From an uncultured Bacilli bacterium (GTDB lineage Bacteria; Bacillota_I; Bacilli_A; RF39; UBA660): a stretch of 5,244 nucleotides of DNA. How positions within the stretch are numbered: the stretch's first letter is position 1; every line of letters begins with the position of its first letter. The notes under the pieces are model-generated. The model had not been told where the DNA came from, did not search any database, and saw only the letters and a program-made list of their open reading frames with translations. This document shows positions 1 through 5,244 of the stretch, in pieces. The translations under genes and the position numbers were made by a program. The stretch covers positions 1 through 5,244 of the forward strand of contig CAKPAQ010000071.1 in NCBI GenBank assembly GCA_934133015.1, in the 5' to 3' direction.

Positions 1-45
1 TAAAGATTTCTTATTATACTTTAAATTTTCTATTACTTTATTCAT
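1..45 (-). CDS. N-terminal fragment of an unidentified gene, cut by the window edge
   Basis: Fifteen codons (MNKVIENLKYNKKSL) read from an ATG at 45-43 and stay open to the window edge. An AGGATGG ribosome binding site at 59-53 lies 7 bases before the ATG and overlaps the TAG stop of the surface-protein gene upstream (58-60). The stop-to-start gap is 12 bases, so the two genes are probably cotranscribed and perhaps translationally coupled. The short polar, basic start could precede a membrane segment or a cytosolic domain; too little is present to say. The other nearby ATG, at 56-54, hits TGA after one sense codon and cannot be the start. The existence of a gene is inferred from start, ribosome binding site and spacing; its function is unknown. 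Confidence 0.6.
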   Translation of the reverse strand, partial: MNKVIENLKYNKKSL

Positions 46-57
46 AGTCAAACCATC

Positions 58-1194
58 CTATAATTTATTTAATAATTTCTTAAGTTTTCTATCTCTTAAT
101 TTACTAATTATAAAAATAATCAATAAAATTACTAATACTCCTGCTCCAATTACATAATATTTTTTATCTATTTTAATATCTTTTAAGCTCTTATTTTTAT
201 TATTAGAATTAGTAGTCTTACTATCTTTTAAAACAGAAACATTAACAACATAATTAGATTTACTACCATCTTCTGCTGTTACTTCTATTAACACTTGATA
301 ATTATTTGCTTTTAAGTCATCATTACCAATAATAGTATAACTAGCTTTTTCATCTTCCACTAAAGCATTAATATTTAAACTATTAATAGAATCATTAATA
401 TTTATTGTATATTCTTTTTTATTCTTATCAAAATCAATAGTAAAGTTTTCTATTTCCAACGTTTTTAAATTAGAATTATTAGATTTAGTAGTAGTTTGAT
501 TATCATTAGTTTTATTACTACTATCATTATTATTACTATTATTTTTAACATTGTTTTCTATCTTCTGTAATGTTGATTTTGCAGTATTTTCTATCTTTTT
601 ATCAGTAACAATACTATCTGGTTGTTTAACATCATTAGATGTACTTCTACCTATATTAAAAGTCTGACTTTTATTAGAAACAGTATTTATTTCTATTAGA
701 TCATCTTCTGTTATTTCATCATATTGATTAGTCATTTTTAATAAGCCTACTGATACTTCTCCCATTTTAATTGTAGATTCTGTTTTATCAGTATTATTTA
801 TAAAAAACTTAACATTAGCTATATAACTACCACATTGTAAAACTCCATCAGCACACTTATTTTTAAATGGATCATCATCACCAACTACACTAACTACATA
901 ATATTTACCATCTGTTTTTACAACACTAGATTCCCATTCTTTTGACTCTATTCCAGTAATCGTAAAAACACTATCATCAAAAACTATCTCATAAGCAACA
1001 GAAAATATTCCTAAGCTAGTCGCATCACCTTTTCGAATATCACTTACATTAACTGAAAAAGAAACGGATAATTCTTCACCTATTTTTTTATTGTTTATAC
1101 CAGATATGTAAGTATTACTTATTGAAGCCTGGGCATTAACGCAAAAAGGACATACTATTAAAAATAAAACCAAAATATACCATATTTTTTTCAT
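58..1194 (-). CDS. Secreted, membrane-anchored surface protein with cohesin-like and cadherin-like beta-sandwich domains
   Basis: A 378-residue protein with the layout of a cell-surface protein. Residues 1 to about 21-23 form a Sec signal peptide (MKK, a hydrophobic core, then VNAQA as the likely cleavage site). Residues about 24-180 are beta-rich and resemble a cohesin-type module (SVSFSVNVSD, then YEIVFDDSVFTITGI); C114 and C121 could form a disulfide once exported. Residues about 185-242 are a low-complexity Asn/Ser/Thr/Lys linker. Residues about 243-322 match the cadherin-like beta-sandwich family (Pfam PF12733 type): LKTLEIENFTIDFD, KKEYTININD and VTAEDGSKSNYVVNVSV. After a second polar linker, residues 347-364 are a transmembrane helix with a basic cytoplasmic tail (RDRKLKKLLNKL). 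There is no LPxTG motif, so anchoring is by the membrane helix. The start is supported by GGTGAT at 1203-1198 and a promoter at 1217-1245. Ligand and role cannot be read from the sequence; adhesion or scaffolding is a guess. The cohesin-like assignment is weaker than the cadherin-like one. Confidence 0.85.
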   Translation of the reverse strand: MKKIWYILVLFLIVCPFCVNAQASISNTYISGINNKKIGEELSVSFSVNVSDIRKGDATSLGIFSVAYEIVFDDSVFTITGIESKEWESSVVKTDGKYYVVSVVGDDDPFKNKCADGVLQCGSYIANVKFFINNTDKTESTIKMGEVSVGLLKMTNQYDEITEDDLIEINTVSNKSQTFNIGRSTSNDVKQPDSIVTDKKIENTAKSTLQKIENNVKNNSNNNDSSNKTNDNQTTTKSNNSNLKTLEIENFTIDFDKNKKEYTININDSINSLNINALVEDEKASYTIIGNDDLKANNYQVLIEVTAEDGSKSNYVVNVSVLKDSKTTNSNNKNKSLKDIKIDKKYYVIGAGVLVILLIIFIISKLRDRKLKKLLNKL

Positions 1195-1216
1195 AACATC
1201 ACCATACTCTACTTAT

Positions 1217-1245
1217 AGTATAATTTCATTTAAAGAAAATGTAAA
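1217..1245 (-). promoter_or_regulatory. Sigma-A-type promoter for the surface-protein gene
   Basis: On the minus strand, a -35 box TTTACA (1245-1240, five of six to TTGACA) and a -10 box TATACT (1222-1217, five of six to TATAAT) are separated by exactly 17 bases. Transcription would begin near 1210, giving a leader of only about 15 bases that holds the GGTGAT ribosome binding site (1203-1198) before the ATG at 1194. It lies between the TPR gene stop (1263) and the surface-protein start, so this gene probably has its own transcription unit. The call rests on consensus and position only. Confidence 0.75.
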
Positions 1246-1262
1246 TATTTTAATAAACTAAG

Positions 1263-2153
1263 CTATTTTGTTTTTTTATTCTTACTATGTTCTAATACAA
1301 AATCACGAATAGTAACAACAGTTGAAATAAGAAAATCATATTTATCAAAATACATTAATACCTCAGATGAATCACCCATTGAATAAGTACCTGGAATCAA
1401 TTTATCATTTTGTTTTATATTACCCTTAAAGAATTTTACAAAATGAGGATTTTCTTTATTAATCATATCTAAATATTTTATAGCTTTCTTATCATCACCA
1501 AGCTTATAATATAGAATAAATAATGGAAATAACATTTCTAAATTATCTTCGTTATATTGCTTATATAGTTTTAACATTTCTTCTTCATTCTCAAAATAAG
1601 CATATATAGCCATAAGTACGTATCTAGCACCAGTATTATCATGTTCATTTAATCTTAATATTTCCTTACAAATATTCATAGCTTGACCAATTTTACCTTC
1701 AAGTAAGAAAAGATCAGCTTTAAAATATAGAGCTCTAATATAAGGCCTAGTCTCAAATAATCCATAAAAATCACCGATATTATCTTTACCAAAATATTTT
1801 TCTTTTTCTAATCTCTTTTTTTCATATTCTATAGCTTCATTCAATATTTTTTCTTTTTCTAAGAAATTTTCTTCAATATCAGCTAAAAAGATAGCTGCAT
1901 CAACACAAGCTTTAGATTTTTTATATGCTTGTTCAGCAAATCTCTTTGCATCTTTCACATTTCTAGCAGCGGTTGCTTTATTTAATAATTCATATGCATC
2001 ATCTAAAGGTGTATTTTCATAATCAATCATACCTGCATTATATTTAAGTATAAACTCCTGTAATTTTTCATTAGCTTCCTTAATATCTTTAACATCATTT
2101 TTAGCAAAAAATTCTTCTAACATTTTATTTAATTTGTTATCCATAATCAACAT
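1263..2153 (-). CDS. TPR / ST7-like helical repeat protein
   Basis: A 296-residue, all-helical, soluble protein with no signal peptide or membrane segment. The N-terminal 40 residues are charged helix. Repeated helix pairs follow, typical of tetratricopeptide-like folds: DDAYELLNKA / AKRFAEQAYKKS (51-80), CVDAAIFLADIEE / KILNEAIEYEKK (83-113), then IRALYFKADLFLLEG / AMNICKEILRLNEHDN (139-173) and later LFPLFILYYKLGDDKKAIKYLDMINKEN in two adjoining helices (208-235). The stretches FETRPYIRA (133-141) and RLNEHDNTGARYVLM (167-181), plus a closing segment with GDSSEVLMYF (260-269), resemble bacterial proteins annotated as ST7-like or TPR; this is from memory. Such folds usually bind other proteins; no partner is suggested here. 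ATG 2153 was chosen because AGGAGA (2163-2158) lies 4-5 bases upstream; GTG 2156 is too close and ATG 2144 is rather far, though possible. The gene ends in TAG with no visible terminator before the next promoter. It may be expressed by readthrough from leuS or from a weak promoter near the TAAAAT just upstream. Confidence 0.8.
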   Translation of the reverse strand: MLIMDNKLNKMLEEFFAKNDVKDIKEANEKLQEFILKYNAGMIDYENTPLDDAYELLNKATAARNVKDAKRFAEQAYKKSKACVDAAIFLADIEENFLEKEKILNEAIEYEKKRLEKEKYFGKDNIGDFYGLFETRPYIRALYFKADLFLLEGKIGQAMNICKEILRLNEHDNTGARYVLMAIYAYFENEEEMLKLYKQYNEDNLEMLFPLFILYYKLGDDKKAIKYLDMINKENPHFVKFFKGNIKQNDKLIPGTYSMGDSSEVLMYFDKYDFLISTVVTIRDFVLEHSKNKKTK

Positions 2154-2157
2154 CACA

Positions 2158-2163
2158 TCTCCT
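2158..2163 (-). promoter_or_regulatory. Ribosome binding site of the TPR gene
   Basis: AGGAGA on the minus strand is the best Shine-Dalgarno match in the window. It decides between three in-frame starts: GTG 2156 would have no usable spacing, ATG 2153 has 4-5 bases, and ATG 2144 has about 13-14. ATG 2153 is favoured, with ATG 2144 the second choice. Confidence 0.7.
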
Positions 2164-2179
2164 AATACAATTTTAACAT

Positions 2180-2214
2180 AAAAATAAATAGAGAAATAGC
2201 TATTTCTCTATTTA
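2180..2214 (-). terminator. Intrinsic terminator overlapping the leuS stop codon
   Basis: Positions 2185-2214 form a perfect 30-base palindrome with arms TAAATAGAGAAATAG and its reverse complement. On the minus strand it is followed directly by TTTTTA (2184-2179). In RNA this would fold into a long stem with a small AGCU loop and a short U-run, the form of a rho-independent terminator. The stem is AU-rich, so it may leak. The leuS TAG (2210-2208) and the codons before it lie in the 5' arm, so the last ribosome could interfere with folding. The next start is about 30 bases past the U-run, leaving little room for a separate promoter. Confidence 0.72.
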
Positions 2215-5030
2215 ACTACAATATTTACAATTTTTCCTTTAATAACAATGATTTTTACGATTTCTTTTCCATCTATATGTTTAATAACATTATCAGCTTT
2301 CTTTGCTTTTTCTTCAATAGTCTTATCATCATCATCCATATTAACCATAATAGTAGCTCTTACTTTTCCATTTACTTGTACCGCAATTTCTTTTTCAGAA
2401 TCCAACAACATACTATCATCATATGTAGGCCAGCTACTTTCACAGAAATGATCACCTAAATTATACATTTCATTTAATTCTTCTGTAATATGAGGCGCAA
2501 TAGGATTTAATAAATGTAAGAAAGTTCTATAGTCCTTTTTAGAAATAGAAGCCATTTTTTCCATCTTATTAAGTAAAATCATAAGTGCTGATATTGCTGT
2601 ATTAAATTTTAGACTATCTATATCATCGCTAACTTTTTTCACAGTCTTGTGGATATCTTTTTCTATTTCACTAGAATATTCGTTACTATCATTTACTTTT
2701 TCCCCAAGACGAATAACTTTATCTAGGAATCTTCTACAACCTATTAATCCTTGTTCACTCCAAGTAGCCTCTTTTTCATAGTCACCTATAAACATTTCAT
2801 AAGTACGTAATGTATCAGCACCATAAGTAGAAACAATATCATCAGGATTAATAACATTTCCTAACGACTTGCTCATTTTAACGCCACCTTCACCTAAAAT
2901 CATACCATGACTAGCACGTACTTTAAATGGCTCTTTATTAGGAACTAAACCTATATTATATAAAAATTGATTCCAGAATCTTGCATAAAGTAAATGACGA
3001 GTAGCATGTTCCATACCACCATTGTACCAATCTACTTTTCCCCAATATTCAAGTGCTTCACGAGAGGCAAACTCTTTATCATTATGTGGATCCATATATC
3101 TTAACCAATACCAAGAAGATCCAGCCCAGTTAGGCATAGTATCAGTTTCTCTTTTAGCAGGTTTTCCACAATGAGGACAAATAGTATTAACAAACTCATC
3201 AATTCTAGCAAGTGGACTTTCACCATCATCAGTTGGTTCATATTCAGCAACATTTGGAAGTAATACTGGTAAGTCTTCTTCTGGAACAGGAACCCATCCA
3301 CAATCTTCACAATAAATAAGTGGAATTGGTTCACCCCAGAATCTTTGTCTTGTGAAGATCCAATCTTGAAGTTTATAATTAGTTTTCTTCTTACCAATAC
3401 CTTTTTCTTCTAAATAAGAAATAATTTTAGCGATTGCTTGTTCCTTATTCAAACCATTCAAAATATCTGAATTAATATGAATTCCATCACCAGTCATCGC
3501 ACCAGGATTCATAACATATTCAAATGATTTTTTATGAAGTTCATCAATAATTTCTTTATCTACTACATCTTTTGAAACCCATTCTACTTTAAAGTCTTCA
3601 TCATCATCTAAGTTTAATTCAACTTTTGCATCACTATTTAATTTAAATAATAATGGTGTAGCTTCAATATTAAAATATTTGTCTTTATTATAAGCATAAT
3701 AATGGTGATTAATTTTAAAAGACTCTTTAACCAAAGATATATCACTATATCCTGTTTCTTCTTTTATTTCACGAATAGCACAATCTAGAGCTGTTTCATC
3801 TTCATGCCTTGTACCACCAACAAATAATCTACCACCATTTTTACCCCAATTAATAGTTAAATACTTATCTTCCTTTTCATCGTATACTACAGCAACTATT
3901 GAATTCTTTTTTATTTCATCAGCATGAGAATTACCAGTTTCTTCTTCAAGTACTTGAATAACATCAATACCAAACTTCTTTGCGAAATCATAATCTCTAT
4001 CGTCATGAGCAGGAACAGCCATAATAGCACCTGTACCATAACCCATCATAACATAATCAGAAATATAAATTGGAACACTCTTACCATTAACAGGATTAAT
4101 AGCTGTCAATCCTTCAATTTTTACTCCTGTTTTGTCTTTAACTAATTGTGTACGTTCAAATTCTGTCTTTTTATTTGTTTGTTCACGATAATCAATAATT
4201 TGATTCATATTAGAAATAAGTCCACTATATAAATCAATATAAGGATGTTCAGGCGCAATAACCATAAAAGTAACCCCGAATAGAGTATCAGGTCTAGTAG
4301 TATAAACTGTTAAATACTCATCTACTTCGTTTAACTTAAATTTAACTTCAGCACCAGTTGATTTACCAATCCAGTTAATTTGCGCTGTTTTAGTTCTTTC
4401 TTGAAAATCAGTATCTTTTAAACCATCAATTAACTCTTCAGCATAATCACTCATTTTAAGCATCCATTGTTCTTTTTCTTTCTGAACAACCTGAGTACCA
4501 CATCTTTCACATACTCCACCGCTAGAATCTTCATTAGATAAACCAGTCTTACATTTTGGACACCAATTGATATTTTTCTTTGCTTTATAAGCTAAACCAT
4601 GTTTAAAGAATTGTAAAAATTGCCATTGTGTCCATTTATAATATTCAGGATCAGTAGTAGCGAATTCTCTATCCCAATCAAATGATATTCCAAGCTTTTG
4701 AATTTGTGCTTTAAAGGTTTTAATATTCTCTTTTACCGCAATACTTGGATGAATATGATTCTTAATAGCATATTGTTCAGCAGGAGCTCCAAAAGCATCC
4801 CAACCCATAGGAAATAATACATTATATCCCATCATTCTCTTTTTTCTTGCTAAAACATCAAGCGCACTATAACTTCTAACATGTCCTACATGAAGACCTG
4901 CTCCACTTGGATATGGAAATTCAACCAAATAATAATATTTTTCTTTATTGTGGTCAATTTCAGCTTTAAAAGTTTTATTGTCTTCCCAATATTTTTGCCA
5001 TTTCTCTTCTATTTTTTTTGTACTATCCAT
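2208..5030 (-). CDS. leuS: Leucyl-tRNA synthetase with a Nudix domain inserted in the editing domain
   Basis: A cytosolic class I aminoacyl-tRNA synthetase that charges tRNA-Leu using ATP and edits mischarged products. It has 940 residues, against about 800-880 for usual bacterial LeuRS. Visible in order: HIGH motif as HVGH (47-50); zinc module with C157/C160 and C174/C177; CP1 editing domain from about 219 to 553, with the Thr-rich TTRPDT (244-249) and AVPAHDDRDYDFA (338-350) carrying the editing aspartates D343 and D346; a Nudix domain inserted at about 366-508; return to the editing fold at MTGDGIHINSD (512-522); DWIFTRQRFWGEPIP (556-570); two further CxxC pairs (574/577 and 618/621); DWYNGGMEHATRHLL (667-681); KMSKS (718-722); a helical anticodon-binding domain (about 760-870); and the C-terminal domain ending in GKIVNIVVK. 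All core motifs are intact, so it should be active. The start at ATG 5030 fits family N-termini (KKIEEKWQKYW) and has a ribosome binding site; an upstream in-frame start at 5081 would overlap the preceding gene by about 50 bases. No T-box leader adjoins it. Confidence 0.97.
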   Translation of the reverse strand: MDSTKKIEEKWQKYWEDNKTFKAEIDHNKEKYYYLVEFPYPSGAGLHVGHVRSYSALDVLARKKRMMGYNVLFPMGWDAFGAPAEQYAIKNHIHPSIAVKENIKTFKAQIQKLGISFDWDREFATTDPEYYKWTQWQFLQFFKHGLAYKAKKNINWCPKCKTGLSNEDSSGGVCERCGTQVVQKEKEQWMLKMSDYAEELIDGLKDTDFQERTKTAQINWIGKSTGAEVKFKLNEVDEYLTVYTTRPDTLFGVTFMVIAPEHPYIDLYSGLISNMNQIIDYREQTNKKTEFERTQLVKDKTGVKIEGLTAINPVNGKSVPIYISDYVMMGYGTGAIMAVPAHDDRDYDFAKKFGIDVIQVLEEETGNSHADEIKKNSIVAVVYDEKEDKYLTINWGKNGGRLFVGGTRHEDETALDCAIREIKEETGYSDISLVKESFKINHHYYAYNKDKYFNIEATPLLFKLNSDAKVELNLDDDEDFKVEWVSKDVVDKEIIDELHKKSFEYVMNPGAMTGDGIHINSDILNGLNKEQAIAKIISYLEEKGIGKKKTNYKLQDWIFTRQRFWGEPIPLIYCEDCGWVPVPEEDLPVLLPNVAEYEPTDDGESPLARIDEFVNTICPHCGKPAKRETDTMPNWAGSSWYWLRYMDPHNDKEFASREALEYWGKVDWYNGGMEHATRHLLYARFWNQFLYNIGLVPNKEPFKVRASHGMILGEGGVKMSKSLGNVINPDDIVSTYGADTLRTYEMFIGDYEKEATWSEQGLIGCRRFLDKVIRLGEKVNDSNEYSSEIEKDIHKTVKKVSDDIDSLKFNTAISALMILLNKMEKMASISKKDYRTFLHLLNPIAPHITEELNEMYNLGDHFCESSWPTYDDSMLLDSEKEIAVQVNGKVRATIMVNMDDDDKTIEEKAKKADNVIKHIDGKEIVKIIVIKGKIVNIVVK
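3531..3902 (-). other. Nudix hydrolase domain encoded within leuS
   Basis: LeuRS residues about 377-500 form a Nudix fold embedded in the CP1 editing domain. The Nudix box G-x5-E-x7-REUxEE-xG is complete: G406, E412, R420, E421, E424, E425 and G427 (bases 3747-3815), followed by Y428. The metal-binding glutamates E421, E424 and E425 are all present, so hydrolysis of a nucleoside diphosphate-linked substrate is plausible. Flanking strands fit too: SIVAVVYDEKEDKYLTI before the box and EATPLLFKL plus VEWVSKDVV after it. The insertion accounts for nearly all of the roughly 136-residue excess over a standard 804-residue Bacillus-type LeuRS. Substrate is unknown; it could be aminoacyl-adenylate, Ap4A-like dinucleotides, damaged nucleotides, or only a bound ligand. 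Confidence 0.95.
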
Positions 5031-5031
5031 A

Positions 5032-5244
5032 TTATTTATCTTCCTTTCGTATTTCTCTTTTTTTATAATATTTTCCAACAATTGAAAAACTAATTATTAT
5101 AACAGGTATAACTGCTAAAAATCCAAATAACAATTGCCATAAAATACCATCAATAAATCCAACTATAGTAGCCACTAAGGCAATATCAAAACTACCTATT
5201 ATAGCTATTGCATTTAAAAATTCTCTGTAGTTGATTTTATTTAA
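5032..5244 (-). CDS. C-terminal part of an unidentified membrane protein
   Basis: An open frame enters at the right edge and runs 70 residues to TAA at 5034-5032; its start lies outside the window. Two hydrophobic stretches, about residues 11-31 (AIAIIGSFDIALVATIVGF) and 37-58 (LLFGFLAVIPVIIISFSIVG), are probably membrane helices joined by a very short turn. The protein ends in a basic, charged cytoplasmic-type tail (KYYKKREIRKEDK). The composition and the stop placed one base before the leuS ATG show this is a real gene, read in a different frame from leuS. The leuS ribosome binding site sits inside its last codons, so the two are cotranscribed and probably coupled. I do not recognise the family. 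Confidence 0.8.
   Translation of the reverse strand, partial: LNKINYREFLNAIAIIGSFDIALVATIVGFIDGILWQLLFGFLAVIPVIIISFSIVGKYYKKREIRKEDK
5040..5047 (-). promoter_or_regulatory. Ribosome binding site of leuS, inside the upstream gene
   Basis: AAAGGAAG on the minus strand lies about 9-11 bases before ATG 5030 and within the last codons of the upstream membrane-protein gene. It supports the 940-residue LeuRS over a 17-residue longer version from 5081, whose extra residues (LENIIKKEKYERKINN) look like out-of-frame reading of the upstream gene. Confidence 0.8.

Noticed and set aside
475..555. A short tandem repeat in the surface-protein gene
   Set aside because: It is low-complexity coding for an Asn/Ser/Thr/Lys linker without a regular repeat unit.
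1138..1155. A lipoprotein signal (LIVC) in the surface protein
   Set aside because: The residue before Cys is Val, not Gly/Ala/Ser, and a better signal peptidase I site (VNAQA) follows; the protein also has a C-terminal membrane anchor.
1227..1241. A small inverted repeat (CATTT, five-base gap, AAATG) in the promoter spacer as an operator
   Set aside because: Five-base AT-rich arms are expected by chance in this composition, and nothing else supports a repressor site.
2248..2459. Two plus-strand open frames of 60-67 codons
   Set aside because: They lie opposite the leuS C-terminal coding region, give hydrophobic Phe/Ile/Ser-rich translations typical of antisense AT-rich DNA, and have no convincing start signals.
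3101..3397. A 98-codon minus-strand frame inside leuS
   Set aside because: It is an out-of-frame reading of conserved LeuRS sequence; the leuS frame is certain there (DWIFTRQRFWGEPIP, CPHC).
3924..4145. A 73-codon plus-strand frame opposite the editing domain
   Set aside because: Antisense to conserved LeuRS codons, with no family resemblance.
5031..5081. A 17-residue N-terminal extension of LeuRS from ATG 5081
   Set aside because: It overlaps the upstream gene, lacks a matching ribosome binding site, and is not part of the family N-terminus; ATG 5030 has both spacing and family support.
4881..5093. A 70-codon plus-strand frame opposite the leuS start
   Set aside because: Antisense to leuS and the upstream membrane gene; Phe-rich, low-complexity translation.
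5082..5244. A T-box or other leader riboswitch for leuS
   Set aside because: The region is coding for a membrane protein that ends one base before leuS, so no leader RNA adjoins leuS in this window.
1..5244. CRISPR arrays, tRNA or rRNA genes, insertion sequences, phage genes
   Set aside because: No spaced direct repeats, cloverleaf-like GC-rich segments, transposase or phage motifs were seen; nearly all bases are explained by the listed genes.

Overview
The window is a compact, low-GC stretch in which every recognisable gene is on the minus strand, so transcription runs from high to low coordinates. Low GC, Asn/Lys/Ile-rich proteins, AGGA-type ribosome binding sites, a sigma-A-type promoter and tight gene packing suggest a low-GC Gram-positive (Bacillota) bacterium. 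A host- or gut-associated Bacilli lineage near the Mollicutes, such as the RF39-like groups, is plausible, but that placement is inference. The leucyl-tRNA synthetase reads end to end without in-frame TGA and the Trp codons inspected are TGG, so UGA is not used as Trp here, unlike in true mycoplasmas.

Layout in transcriptional order (right to left): (1) The 3' end of an unrecognised membrane-protein gene (5032-5244) has two hydrophobic segments and stops one base before the next start. (2) leuS (2208-5030) encodes a 940-residue leucyl-tRNA synthetase with a complete Nudix hydrolase domain inserted in its CP1 editing domain. (3) A 30-bp perfect palindrome followed by a T-run spans the leuS stop codon and looks like an intrinsic terminator. 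(4) A cytosolic TPR/ST7-like protein gene follows (1263-2153). (5) A well-formed promoter (TTTACA-17-TATACT) lies in the 68-bp gap after it. (6) That promoter serves a gene for a secreted, C-terminally membrane-anchored surface protein (58-1194) with a cohesin-like N-terminal region and a cadherin-like beta-sandwich domain. (7) The first 15 codons of another gene (1-45) begin 12 bases after that stop and run off the left edge.

There appear to be two transcription units. One is membrane gene-leuS, possibly with the TPR gene by readthrough. The other is the surface protein gene plus the gene at the left edge. No functional link between the two units is visible. The item most worth attention is the Nudix-in-LeuRS fusion: both halves of the editing domain, the aminoacylation motifs and a complete Nudix box are all intact, suggesting an additional nucleotide-hydrolysing activity built into a translation quality-control enzyme.
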